Source: Talpa occidentalis
Taxonomy: Eukaryota > Chordata > Mammalia > Eulipotyphla > Talpidae
Reading direction: 5' to 3'
NCBI RefSeq assembly: GCF_014898055.3
Contig: NW_023601543.1
Span: 60,463,782-60,527,781, forward strand
DNA length: 64,000 nucleotides
Shown: one piece after another, positions 21,728 through 33,618 of the stretch
Numbering within the stretch: the stretch's first letter is position 1
Layout of the letters: each line of letters starts with the position of its first letter
The notes under the pieces: generated by a model
Told to the model about the DNA's origin: nothing
Database searches by the model: none
Seen by the model: the letters and a program-made list of their open reading frames with translations, nothing else
Translations under genes and position numbers: made by a program

Positions 21728-21900
21728 TTTTGTCTTTTTTTTTTTGACCTTTTGTTTGGTTTCTCTATAGTATGTATGTAAGTGAAACCATCCGCCATCT
21801 GATATTTATCTTTTTCCTTCATACTTATTTCGTTTAGCATAATCCCTCCAGCTCCAACCATGTTCCTGCAAATAGCACCAGTCTGTCTTTTTCGATTGCT
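21728..21900 (-). mobile_element. L1 ORF2 C-terminal end, antisense
   Basis: Minus-strand translation reads GGIMLNEISMKEKDKYQMAD, parallel to EGIMLSEISQKEKEKYWIVS of the L1 at 22962, so it is the ORF2 C-terminus. It faces the sense 5' UTR on the other side of the gap and cannot be its simple continuation. Confidence 0.8.
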
Positions 21901-22290
21901 ATAGCAGCTTTATTAAAATTAACTCCAAAAAGGAAAGAATCCAAATTTCAATCAACTGATGGATGGATAAACACACTTTGATACACCCATACAAGTGAAT
22001 CCTGCTCACCAGCAAAAGAAACAAGGTGTTATGTGTCATAACATGGACAACTCTCAAAGTAGTATGTTAAGTGAAAGAAAACAGATGAGAAAACTCTATT
22101 TGTAAGACTCTAGAAAAGGTAAAACTTAGTGACAGAAAGCAAATCAGTGGGTGACAGAGATGTGGGCAGGGGACTCATTGCAAAGGGCCAAATAGGAGTC
22201 TTCTCTGGTGTTGTAGCTGTTCCAAATAATGATGGAGGTGGTAGTTGCATGACTATATGTTTGTCAATATTCATCCACTTTTGTGCTTGA
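21900..22290 (+). mobile_element. Old L1, right part, sense
   Basis: 'atagcagctttattaaaatt', 'caactgatggatggataaac' and 'agtgacagaaagcaaatcag' are ORF2-end and 3' UTR landmarks of an old L1. It plausibly continues 20165-20410, with roughly half a kilobase lost or hidden between. Confidence 0.7.
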
Positions 22291-22390
22291 TATCAGCAAA
22301 TTTTTTGCATGTAATTACACCTGTTAAACTGGTTAACGGAAAAGTCCAGTAAGAATATCCTCATGTGATGTCCTGGGAAGGACACAACAT

Positions 22391-22654
22391 GGTGGCGCAG
22401 CGGGTTGAGTGCAGCACTGTGGAGCTGTCCACAGCCTCTGCAGCATGAGTTCGATCCCCGGCCACCCAGTGAGATTCCCACATGGCACAGAAGACCTCTC
22501 CTGTCTCGCCCGCTGCTCCCCTTAGCAGTGCTTTCAGTCCCTCTCTGCCGATCTCCCCTCCCTGCTCTGTCTCCGGTGAATCCTCTCACCCTCCCGCGCC
22601 TCTGGCCTATACCCCAGCTCTTGTATAAATAAATAAATCTTTTAAAAAAAGGAA
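22391..22654 (+). mobile_element. tRNA-SINE, subtype C, 5' head missing
   Basis: Perfect 14-bp duplication 'gaaggacacaacat' at 22377-22390 and 22655-22668. The element starts at GGTGGCGCAGCGGGTTGAG, so the usual GGGCCTCCCT head is absent and it was inserted 5'-truncated. B box GTTCGATCCCC is intact near 22450. Confidence 0.96.
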
Positions 22655-22699
22655 GAAGGACACAACATCATCAACAAGATTTTCTAATAAAAATAACTA

Positions 22700-25605
22700 T
22701 GATATATATTTTTTAAAAAAATTATTTTATATATTTTTACATCATTTTCAATTTTTGCACAATGTATGCATTTTCATCTTGGTTATAGTCCCCATACAAT
22801 TCTCACCACCTTTGTTTTGATCCTACTCCCATCTCCCCCCCACCCCCCCGCACGCCCCAAGCCCATAATGTATCTCTGGATTCTCTGGTTTATACTTGCT
22901 TGTTGATTTTGATTTTTAATTTATTATAATGTCTTTTTTTCTGGACCCTTATTTAGATTTTCTAAATTCCTGCTATGAGTGAGACGATCCAGTATTTTTC
23001 TTTTTCTTTCTGGCTTATTTCACTGAGCATGATCCCTTCTAGTTCCATCCATGTTGCCGCAAATGGCATGAGTTTATCTTTTTTGATTGCTGAGTAATAT
23101 TCCATTGTGTATATGTACCACATCTTTTTGATCCAGTCATCTATTTTTGGACATTTGGCTTGTTTCCATAGCTTAGCTATTGTAAACAGTGCTGCTATAA
23201 ACATAGGGGTGCAGGTGCACTTTTGAATTAATAATTCTGTGTCCTTTGGGTAAATACCTAGGAGTGGAATTGCTGGATCATATGGAAGCTCCATCTTTAG
23301 CAGATTGAGGAATCTCCACACAGCTTTCCGTAGTGGTTGGGCCAGTTTGCACTCCCACCAGAAGTGCAGTAGAGTTCCTTTTTCTCTGCATCCTCACCAA
23401 CATTTGTTGTTGCTAGGTTTTTCAATATGTGCCATTCTCACTGGTGTAAGATGGTATCTCATGGTAGTTTTGATTTGCATTTCCCTGATTACAAGTGATG
23501 CTGAACATTTTTTCATATGCCTGTTGGCCATTTGCATTTCCTCTGTGGAGAAGTTTCTTTTTAGCTCTTCTGCCCATGTTTTGACTGGGTTGTTTACTTT
23601 GTTTTTGTTGAATCTCTTCAGTTCTTTGTAGATTTTTGTGATCAGTCCTTTATCATTAGTGTTGTGTGTGAAAATTTTCTCCCAGTCGGTGGGGTGTCTG
23701 TTTGTTTTGGTTATTGTCTCTTTTGCTGTACAGAAGCTCTTTAATTTGATGTAGTCCCAGTTGTTTAACTTTGCCTTCACTATCATTGGTTTGGGTGATG
23801 AGTCTTTGGAGATGTTAATGAGGTGTATGTCATGTAGTGTTTTGCCTATATTTCCTTCTCTATATTTTATGGTTTCAGGTCTTATGTCTAGTTCTTTAAT
23901 CCATTTTTGAGTTAGTTTTTGTGCATGGTGTGAAGTAGTAGTCAAGCTTCATTCTTTTGCATGTAGCAACCCAGTTTTCCCAGCACCATTTATTGAACAA
24001 ATTTTCTTTGCTCCTTTTTCAAAGATTAGTTGACCATAAATCTGTGGGTTTATTTCTGGATTTTCTATTCAGTTCCATTGGTCTGTGTGTCTGTTCTTGT
24101 TCTAATACCATGCAGTTTTGATTATTATGGGTTTGTAGTATAGCTTGAAGTCTGGGCGTATGATACCTCCATTCCCTTCTTTTTTTCAGGAGAGCTTTGG
24201 CTATTCAGGGTTTTTGGTGGCTCCATATAAATTTCATTAATATTTGTTCTATTTCTTTTAAGAATGTCATTGAAATTTTTATTGGAATAGCATTGAATCT
24301 ATGAATTGTTTTCAGTAGGATGGTCATTTGGATAATGTTAATTCTTCCAATCCATGAGCAGGGGATGTCTTTCCATTTCTTTGTGTCTTCTTCTATTTCT
24401 TTTAACAGTGTTTTATAGTTTTCTTTTTATAGGTCCTTTACCTCTTTTGTTAGGTTTATTCCCAAATATTTATTTTTTTTTGTTTCAATAATAAAAAGGA
24501 TGGTTTTCTTGATTTCTTCTTCTTCAGATTGATTGTTTGTGTATAGGAAGGCTATTGATTTTCATGTGTTGATTTTGTATCCTTCTACTTTACTAAGCTG
24601 ATTGATTAGTTTGATTAGTTTTTCTGTGGAATTTTTTCCGGTTCTCTATGTATATTATCATAGTATCTGTGAATAGTGATAATTTTACTTCTTCTTTCCC
24701 TATTGGGATTCCTTGTATGTCTTTCTCTTGTCTTATTGCTCTGGCTAGGACTTCCAGTATTATATTGCAAAGCAGTGGTGAGAGTGGACATCCTTGTCTT
24801 GTTCCAGATCTTAATGGAAATGCTTTCAACTTTTCACCATTGAGAATGATATTGGCTATGGGCTTGTCATATATGGCCTTTATGATGGTGAGGTATGTTT
24901 CTTGTATACTGAGAATTTCAAGGGCCTTTATCACGAATGGGTGTTGTACTTTGTTGAAAGCTTTCTCAGCATCTATTAATATTATCATATGGTTTTTATA
25001 TTTCTTTTTGTTGATGTGTTGGATTACATTGATTGATTTTCAGATGTTGAAATTTCCTTGCATCCCAGGAATAAATCCTACTTGGTCATGGTGAATTATC
25101 ATATGGATACATTGTTGGATTCTGTTAGCTAAAATTTTATGGAGGATTTTTGCATAAGTGTTCATTAGAGAGATTGACCTGTAGTTTTCTTTTTGTGTGT
25201 TGTCCTTGTTTGGTTTTGGTATTAGTGTAATGCTGGCTTCATAGAACATGTTTGGTATTATCCCTTCCTTCTTAATTTTTTGAAAGAGTTTGTGAAGGCT
25301 AGGCACTAGTTCATTTCTGAATGCTTGGTGCAATTCATTTGTAAATCCATCTGGTCCTGGGCTTTTGTTTTTGGGGAGGGTTTGATTACCATTTCAATTT
25401 CATTGCTTGTAATTGGTCTGTTTAAGTATTCTATTTCTTTTTTATCTAGCTTTGGATGATTGCAAAGTTGTAGGAATTTGTCCATCTCTTCTAGATTGTT
25501 GAACTTGTTTGCATATAACTGTTCGTAGTAGTTTCTGGTTGTTCTTGTTATTTCTGCTGTGTCTATTGTGATTTCTCCTCTTTCATTTGTGATCCTATTT
25601 ATTTG
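22700..25605 (-). mobile_element. 5'-truncated L1, 2.9 kb
   Basis: From the 3' UTR (C-rich runs near 22838-22852) through ORF2 to a truncation point at about 25605. It is the most intact L1 body in the window and has no nested insertion. Its 3' UTR matches the small copy at 5531. No clean duplication is visible at its ends. Confidence 0.92.
22962..25600 (-). pseudogene. L1 ORF2 fragment, reverse transcriptase broken
   Basis: Open blocks on the minus strand are 25333-25040, 24988-24593, 23945-23394 and 23321-22962. In order they show [10 protein letters not shown] and [20 protein letters not shown] (reverse transcriptase fingers), [13 protein letters not shown] (palm) and [12 protein letters not shown] where the family has F-A-D-D, so the second catalytic Asp is Thr. 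The C-terminal segment reads [10 protein letters not shown] and [15 protein letters not shown]. The endonuclease domain is absent through 5' truncation. Frames are separated by frameshifts and stops. The protein is not functional. Confidence 0.9.
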
Positions 25606-26419
25606 TGACTAGGATCTACTCTTGAATAAACTGTCAGGCTAACCAGAATGCTAGGCATTCTACAGGACAACCAGCTTGAAATAATAAAAAAAACTGTCAG
25701 TAGCATGAAAGACAAAAACAGGAAACTAAAGGCTCTCAATAACTAATCACAATGTATACCCATTGACTGGATTCTATTTAGGAAAAAATAAAGCTATAAA
25801 GAACATAATTGGAACAACTGAAGAAATTCGAATATGGACAGTATTTAGATAACAGTAATATATGAATGTTGCTTCCTAAGTATTTTGTTTATGTAAGAAG
25901 AATGCTGTAAGGAGCACATTTGTAAGGAAACATGGTGAAGATTGTTCCATGAAGTTCAAGTGTCAAAATGATTGCATTTATCAAGTGGTTCAGGAAAACA
26001 AAACAAAGGAGGGGGGAAGTCAGAGGGATGACAAAGAAAGAAAGGAAATATGCCTAAATATTAACAATTGGTGAATACAGGTAAAAAGAATATGGGTATT
26101 TATTGTATTATTCTTTTATTTTTCTGTATCTTTGAGATTTTTCATAAGGAGATAAGAGATACTTGAGAAATAACATGTATTATAATAAAATAAACTTGGT
26201 TAAAAAACAAGGTAGCTTATTGAAAGTTTTAAATCAAAATTTAAAAAATGGATGCATATTCAGTCATATACTGTCACTAGAAATAGTAACAAACCTAAGG
26301 AGAGTAAAGTGGTTTTGTATCTTTAACAAAAAAGCTTTTAACTATCAAAAAAAAAATAACAGGGGAAGTTGTTCATTATTCAATACATTGAATAGAAAGC
26401 AACCATTCAGAAAATAGAC
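25606..26419. other. No gene or recognised repeat
   Basis: AT-rich sequence with only short open frames (an 84-codon Lys/Asn-rich frame at 26163 is compositional). Nothing recognised. Confidence 0.5.
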
Positions 26420-26429
26420 CTATATAGCT

Positions 26430-26718
26430 GGGTCCTCCCTGGTGGCGCAAGGGGTTAAGACGCAATCTGTGAAGCTATCCACAACCTCTACAGCACGAGT
26501 TCAATCTCCAGCCAGAGAGTGAGTAACCCACATGGTGCAGCAGACCTCTTCTGACTCACCTGTTGCTCCCCTCAGCAGTGTATTTCAGTCTATCTGTCTT
26601 TTCTGTTCCCCACTCTGTCTCTGGTGATTCCTCTCGCTCTCCCCCCCACCCCCAACACACACCTCTGGCCTGTACCACAGCTCTTGTATGCATAAATAAA
26701 TAAATCTTTAAAAAAAAA
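26430..26718 (+). mobile_element. tRNA-SINE, subtype B, complete
   Basis: Head GGTCCTCCCTGGTGGCGCAA with AGGGGTTAAG. Duplication 'ctatatagct' at 26420-26429 and 26719-26728. A short C-rich expansion (near 26641-26655) lengthens the body. Confidence 0.96.
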
Positions 26719-26728
26719 CTATATAGCT

Positions 26729-27530
26729 CACCTGATGATTAATTATAACTAGATTAAACTTCACTGTCAAAATTTAAAACATAAAAATTGAACACTTACT
26801 CAGTATATTCTGAATGGAGAAGAACTTTCCAGGAGTAAAAGAAATGAAGGGCAGAAAAAGATGAATAGAGTTGATAATGAAATTAGAACTCTGGAATATC
26901 AAAAATATTAAAATAGACTAAATAATTTAAGCAGACCAAACAAATGATACTTAAAAAGCTATGCTTTCAAAGGGCTTGAAGGATATTGCGTACAATGTCC
27001 AGAGTCATTATCACTGGGTTACAGAATTCAACTGACTCACTTTTCCTTTGCACTTTCATGAATTCATGTTTTCTTCAGAATCTGTCTCACCTATATTCAG
27101 AACATCAGCAATGATATGAAAATGATATGTGTTCTGTGCACTCAGTTGGGAAAGGGAAGGCCTGTACTTAAATCTCACCCATGGGTCCCATCTAAGAGTC
27201 CCTTCTGTGACACTTCCTGCCGGTGGTCTGTCATTTGCAGCAACACTTTCAGAGCTGGGTAATGAGGAGGGGAGTGTGGGGCAGAGACCAGGAGTCTACA
27301 AGTATTTTGAGGAATGCTTTTGCTTTCTAGAGAATTCTGATTGGTTGGAAATTCTCTGTTGAGCTGAAATTGAAATCTAAATGTCATTTAACTTCCCTTT
27401 ACTGTCCCTGGATCAACTAAGTATGAATGTACTACTCCTCATTTGTACATATCCAAAGGTAGTCACATGCATCCCCACCTCTACTGTTCCCTGCCTCAAA
27501 TTTTTCAGACTCTCAGATCACGGGCCCCCT
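26729..27530. other. No gene or recognised repeat
   Basis: No coding or repeat pattern recognised. Open frames at 27129-27362 and overlapping on the other strand are under 80 codons. Confidence 0.5.
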
Positions 27531-27535
27531 ACCTA

Positions 27536-27660
27536 TACTACTCAGAGTGCGTTCTGTGGGCCAGCAGCATGGACAACCTGCGAGCTTGTAGAATTTAGAA
27601 TTCTCAATGGAATCTGCATTTTTATAAAATCCTCAGGTGGTTTATGAAGCACTGGCCTTG
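27536..27660. mobile_element. MER5-like DNA transposon scrap
   Basis: 'ccagcagcatggacaacctg' with 'gagcttgtagaatttagaat' and 'tctcaatgg' resembles the MER5 phrase 'cagcagcatc..cacctgggagcttgttagaaatgcaaattctc'. Short and diverged. Confidence 0.45.
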
Positions 27661-28225
27661 AGTAGGACACATTCACATTTGTCAGCATTTCATTTAATAG
27701 GTGCTTTCCAGACTGAAAAATATCCCAATATTCTGTAGTATACAAAGTGATCGTTAGCCCTTCTGATGTATCCATTCATCATAGGAACAAATATTTATGG
27801 AGCTCAGTGCTTGGTGTAAGCAGTTGTCAGGCACTCTTAAGTGGAAGAGAAATGTGAAAAATAGATCACTGCAAAGTTCTGAGAATTTCAGGCTCCGGTG
27901 AAAGAGTTGTCATAAGGCATAAGTAATAAATTGGCAAAAGAATTATATAGACAGTGATGACATTGAGGCTAAGAAAACGAAGAGATGATTTGAGAACAGA
28001 GTTGTTGCAGAGGTGCAAGCTTGTATCCGGGCTTGTAACCATTAAATGTCAAAACTGTGGTCAGCTCATACCTGGATATGGTCGCTGGGCGTTTGTGCTC
28101 TAGGACAGGGTTCTTAAAATTTAAGGAATATTAGTATCCTCCGGAGGGCTTGTAAAGACACAAATCACTGATCTGTGGTGTCTGAGTTTGCCAACAGGTA
28201 TATTTGGAGCGAGACTTGGAAATAT
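27661..28225. other. Old non-coding sequence, weak repeat traces
   Basis: 'caaatatttatggagctcag' to 'gtcaggcactc' (27787-27835) and 28100-28200 carry traces of very old interspersed repeats, too decayed to name. No gene. Confidence 0.4.
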
Positions 28226-28272
28226 GCCTTCCTGCCCGCCTGCCTGCCTGCCTCCCACCCTCCCTTCCTTCC
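28226..28272 (+). repeat. CCTG/CCTTCC simple repeat
   Basis: Interrupted run of CCTG, CCTC and CCTTCC units at the 3' boundary of the neighbouring L1. Confidence 0.85.
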
Positions 28273-28429
28273 ATTTTTCCTTTTATTGAGGCAACATTGG
28301 TTTACAACACTGTATATGATTTAGGGGAATAGGTTCACACTTCCTCAGATGTATGTCATCACACCACACCATCAAAGCACCCATAATCCTTTACCCTAGG
28401 CCACTGGCCCCCCTCCCCCTCTTAGACCC

Positions 28430-28814
28430 TGTAGGGTAAATGGTTTTCAGGCTTTTCTACCCTCCCACCATCAGGATTGCCCTGCCTGATGGGGCACCTG
28501 CAGTTGTTACATTGCTGCAAACTATCTTGTTTACTTCTGTGGGCCATGTTGGCAGTATTGAGATAGTCACAGAGAGAAGCAGAAGCAGGAGAAGAGGCAG
28601 GGGAGAGAAGGGGAGAAAGAAGGCCTGAGAAGCCCAGAGTGAAGACTTGCTGGGGGCCTGGAGGCCTGCTGGCCTCCTGACCCCCCGGCACCCCTGCCTG
28701 CTGTGTACCTGTTTGCCACACTACATGTAAAGCTCAATAAAAGCCTGAGAAACCCACTGAGGGCTCCAGGACTCCTTTACCCATCTGCTGGATCATAGAT
28801 AACCGGCCCTTACA
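28430..28814 (+). mobile_element. Solo retroviral LTR, 385 bp
   Basis: Begins TGTAGGG and ends CCTTACA, flanked by a 5-bp duplication 'gaccc' (28425-28429, 28815-28819), inside the antisense L1 3' UTR, which resumes after it. The AATAAA polyadenylation signal at 28736-28741 is followed by 'agcctgagaaacccactgag', like an R-U5 part. No internal viral sequence. Class uncertain. Confidence 0.88.
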
Positions 28815-30237
28815 GACCCCCACCCTCATAGCCCCTCTAGTAGCCTCAATTCTGCAGTCAGGTTTCTATGGTTTGTCTCAGTTAAGTTTGTCAGTTCCTT
28901 TGTTTTTTCTCCTCTATATTCCACGTATGACTGAAATTATCCTTTATTTGTCTTTCTCCTTCTGTCTTATTTCACTTAGCATAATCCCTTCCAGTTCCAT
29001 CTATGTTGGTGCAAATGGCAAGAGTTCTTTTCTTATAGTTGAGTAGTACTGCATTGTGTATATACACCATATCTTCTGAATCTGCTGCTCTGTCAATCGG
29101 CATTTATGTTGTTTCCATAACTTGGCTGTTGTGAATAGTGCTGCAATGAACCTAAGGATTGCATATATCCCTTCAAATTAGTGATTTTGTGTTCTTCAGG
29201 TAGATACTTAGGAGTGGAATTACTGGATCATGTGGTATATGTTTTTAAATATTTTAATATTATATTAATATTTTAATAATACTCCTTTCCATAGAGGCCA
29301 GCACATCCACGTTCCCACACCAACAACGTGCGAGGTTTTCTTTTTTCCACAGCCTCATCAACATTTGTTGTTTCTGTTTTAATATTGGCCATTCTCACTG
29401 GAGTGTGGTGATACCTCATTGTGCTTTTGATTTGCATTTCCCTGATGACAAGTGATGTTAAGCATTTTTTCATGTGCTTATTAGTCATCTACGTGTCTTC
29501 TTTGGAAGAGTATCTATTTAGCTCTCTTGCCCATTTTTTTTGATTGGGTTCTTTGGTTTCTTTTTTTTTAGTTGTATGGGTTATTTGTAGATCTTGGATA
29601 TTACCCCTTGTCAGATGTACGGTGTACAAAATTTTCTCCCACTCAGTAGGGTATTTTTTTGTTTTAATGATAGTTTCTTTTGTTGTGCAGTTTTTTTTTT
29701 TTTAGATTGATGTAGTCCCATTCACTAATTTTTGCTTTGTTTTCCCTGTTATTGGAGTTGAGTGCCAAAGACTACTACAAAGTCAATGTTGTGCAATGTT
29801 TTGCCTACATTTTCTTCTATGTATTTTATGGTTTCAAGTCTTACATCCAAGTCTTTAATCCATTTTGAGATAATTTTTGTTTATGTTGTATGAGAGTGCT
29901 CTAGTTTCCTGCTTTTGCATGTGGTTGTCCAGCTTTCCCAGCACCATTTGTTGAAGTACCACTTTCCTTTCTCCATTGTATACTCTCTGTTCCACATTTC
30001 TGCATTGGAAGAATTAACATTGTCAAAATATCCATCTTACCCAAAGCAATATATAGATTCAATGCAATCCATATCAAAATTTTAATGGAATTCTTAAAAG
30101 AAATAGAGTAACCATTATTTAAATTTACATAGAACCACAAAGACTCTGAATTGTCAAAGCAATCTTGACAAAATAGAAATGGATAACATTCAGGCTTCAA
30201 ACTATACTACAAAGTTATAGTTATAAAAATAGTATGG

Positions 30238-30508
30238 GGGCATCCCTGGTGGCTCAAGGAGTTAAGATATAGCACTATGAAGCTCTCCATAGCCACTGCA
30301 GCACGAGTTTGAGCCCCAGCCAGGGAGGTGGCCCACATGGCCCAGCAGACCTCTCCTGACTCGCCCTCTGCTCCCCTCAGCAGTGTATTTCAGTAGATCT
30401 GCCTGTCCTGTTCCCCACTCTATCTCTGGTGAATCCTCTCACCACCCCGCTCCATGCCTCTGGCCTGTACCCCAGTTCTTGTATGCATAAATATAGATAA
30501 ATCTTTAA
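30238..30508 (+). mobile_element. tRNA-SINE, subtype B, complete
   Basis: Duplication 'aaaaatagtatgg' at 30225-30237 and 30509-30521. Inserted in the inverted part of the twin-primed L1. Head GGGCATCCCTGGTGGCTCAA. The acceptor-like arms ATCCCTGG and CCAGGGAGG are still complementary. Confidence 0.96.
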
Positions 30509-30625
30509 AAAAATAGTATGGTATTGGAATAAAAATAGATACACTGACCAAGGTAATACAACTGAGATCCCAGAAATAAGCCCAAATTTGTATGGACAAT
30601 TCATCTACAACAAGGGGAAAGTGAA

Positions 30626-33356
30626 TTTCTAACAAGTTCTCCAAGGATGCTTATGCTGCTGGTCTGGGGAATCACAACTTGAGAACAGCTAATTTAGAGA
30701 AAATAGCATATATCTTTGAGCTAGTTTTGGTTCTACCACTCATTATTTCATGTGGCAAGTTTTTTTTTTTTCTTTTCAAACTTCCTCTTTGATAAATGGA
30801 ACAAACTTCCTCTTTGAGAATTACAATAACTATCTTACAAGTGTTTGAGACAAGTGAAGGGGAAAGGGTCTATGAAAGCACTTCAGTACACTACCTGGCT
30901 ACTAGTTTAACTTAGTTTCTATTCCTTTCCCTAACATAAACCTGGTTGACAATGTAAACCGCAGCATTTATTTTTTTGTTTTGGAGAATGAAAGAACAGT
31001 GTTCTAGGTGTGAAGGTCATTTGGGAGTGGACATAAACCCTTTCTGGATAATGTGGGAGTGAGCCACTTTATAATTGGCACAAACTGGCTGGTGTCTTTT
31101 GTGTGACTGTGTTGGCCATCTTTTACTCTGATGACAAATCACATTGTCTGGAGGTGAGTCCAAAAAACAAAGGTACTTAATGGATTAGACAGACTAGTGC
31201 CGTGCCTGGTCTACAGATTAAGAGAATGATTTGAGAAATGGACATTAGAATTTAGCTTCCATCAGAAAAAGATAAAATGTACATCTAATTTATTAGAACT
31301 GAAAATTCTAAGGTAGCTCCTTTAGACTTTTTATTTTTAAGAAATTCAAGCAAACATGTGTATTTGGAAAAATGTGAAAGTAGTCCTTTCTCCTTTCTCT
31401 AACAGGGAACCCGTAATTTCAACATCATGAACAAAATGATTTGGCAACTGATCCTATTTGTCCCTATCATAACTTTTTTTGGGAACTACTAGAATCCTTT
31501 AAATATTGAGGAGTTCCTCAAATATATCAATTCACTTCAACTTCCCTGTTTACACCATCAGTATCCATTAAGAAAAAAATAAGACTTTCTTCTGTGATAC
31601 CACTTGAAATGGCAAATTGATGGATGTGATACAATTACTTCTTGTCTCCTTATAGTTGATAGTTAATCACATAACCAACTTTTGAAGATTAAGACACAGA
31701 CCAGGTATATTTTGGTGATGTGGATGAAAGAAAGGAGCTTCTGAAGCAGGACTCATTGTCTCATTGAATTTGGGACTAAGCCTCAGGACAGTGGGCATCT
31801 GAGGCAAAGACATCAAGCAGGAGAATGAGACAAATAGGGGGCAGAGTTTGGCCTCTCTGCAGTCTCACTTGAGATTTTTTAAACTGGAGATAGAGCTTGT
31901 TCTTGTTTCTTTACTCTCTCAATAGCTGAACTTTAACAGAAAACATGTCACCTCCCAGATTGTGTGTCTATACTGGCTTCACTGATTACCCTCTGGATCA
32001 AATTTAAACTGCCCATACTAAGAGCAGCCAGCACCCCTTCACTTCAGCAGTTGCATTGTATAAAGAGCCATCACAGGCAATTAGTGTCTCTGATTTTCCT
32101 CTTTCTAAATAATGTGGTTGAGTGATGTATAATATGTTTCAGTTTTTCTCTCCTCAAGTCATGTCAATTATGCTTTCTTATACCTTGCTGAATTCATAAA
32201 TACACTGCTTCAACTATGATTAAAAAGGATAAAAGATTTTAAAGAAAAAGGATATGAACCAGCCGCTCATTAACATTTTATGAGCATTAGGCAGTTTCAG
32301 TCAGATTTCCTTAGGAAAAAAAATTTGATTATTTTTAGAGAATATATCTTATTTTTATAAGGTAATATTAAGTTACTCCATAGCATTAAATGGAACATTT
32401 TTTGTTGTTTATTATTCTTATCTTTCTTGCCCACCCCCACACATCAATGTTACACACATTTGTTACTCTAAATCACTTTCAGCTATCTAGAAATCTGTAC
32501 TCTCATAACACCAATAAGAAGTTTGGCTGAAAATCAAGGGAGGGAATACTCTCAATTCATTGGGTTCTCAAGAAATTAAAGACTGAGAAGGACAGGGATT
32601 CGAACAGTACTTAGGAGCGGCAGCACTTCACTTAAGTGCTGGGGTACAGTCACAGTGACCACACCTGGCAGAGATGTGAGCCCATTCTTCCCCAGCCTGC
32701 ACTCTTTGAGATGTCTCATTTGGAGTAGGATGATCTAATCCCACTATTTTCTCTTGCATTCTGTTATATTACATAATCACTGCAGGGCAGGTAGAGACTG
32801 GCAAAAAGAAGGCAAAATGGCTCAAAATCTGTCTCCAAAGATGATTGCAAAAGATTTTGCTCGCAAACACCCCCTCAGCTGCTTTGTCAGCACCCCATGC
32901 CACAGCATCGTCCCTTAGTGCCCACGAGCCTCTTGGTGCTGCTCTACTCACTGCCGGACCTCGGGCCCACAACTTCATCTGGTCATAAACTTCTGTGTGT
33001 TAAGTGAAAGATCACCCAGGTTAACGGCCACCCAAATCCCAAAGAATCAGCACAGTCGAGTCCAAAAACATTGTCTTCTAGAAAGCCAGAGGAGGACAAG
33101 CAGGCTTGGATCACTGTGTGGAAAAGTAGATGTGAGAGAGCTGGGTGCTAAGACACTGAACTGTGCTTGTGGAGCAGGAAGCTAAGGTGAGTGCCCCAGC
33201 AAAAATTGTCAGCACTCACCATTCACAGGTCCTCTGATCTGATGGCTTCCTACTTTAAGCAACTGGGACTGTCCTTGAGGGCTGTCGCTGGCTTTCTCTG
33301 GAATGAGCTAGATTTGTACTTGGAGCATGCTTAAAGTGACGGGCAATGAATAGGTC
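30626..33356. other. 2.7 kb without gene or recognised repeat
   Basis: Mostly unique-looking sequence. No open frame above 75 codons, no splice-bounded coding pattern, no repeat I recognise. A short local duplication 'aacttcctctttga' appears at about 30780 and 30806. Confidence 0.5.
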
Positions 33357-33369
33357 TAAAAGTAGTCCT

Positions 33370-33618
33370 GGGGCCTCTCTGGTGGCCCAAACGTTAAGTC
33401 ACAGCACTTCACCGCTACCTCTTGAGTTCAATCCCCGGCCAGGGAGCTAACCCACATGACACAGCAGACCTCTGCTGTCTCACCCGCTGCTCCCCTCAGC
33501 AGTGTATTTCAGCCAATCCAACTGTTCTGCTCCCCACTCTGTCTCTGGTGAATGCTCTCACCCCCGCGCCTCTGGCCTACACCCCAGTTCTTGTATGCAT
33601 AAATAAAAAAAATAAAAA
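33370..33618 (+). mobile_element. tRNA-SINE, subtype B, complete
   Basis: Duplication 'taaaagtagtcct' at 33357-33369 and 33619-33631. Head GGGGCCTCTCTGGTGGCCCA, B box GTTCAATCCCC. The tail is a degenerate A-rich (AATAAAAA) run. Confidence 0.96.

Larger units (their letters stand above)
28273..30625 (-). mobile_element. Twin-primed (5'-inverted) L1 insertion
   Basis: 28273-29982 is antisense L1, from 3' UTR ('cttttattgaggcaacattg') to ORF2 ('tttcccagcaccatttgttg'). 30003-30625 is sense L1 ('gcattggaagaattaacatt' to 'tctacaacaaggggaaagtg'). In L1 coordinates the outer end of the sense part lies just 5' of where the antisense part starts, and the junction side is the most 5', as twin priming predicts. 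About 20 bases of filler sit at the junction. A solo LTR and a SINE were inserted later. Minus-strand frames give [20 protein letters not shown] (ORF2) only in short pieces. Confidence 0.85.
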
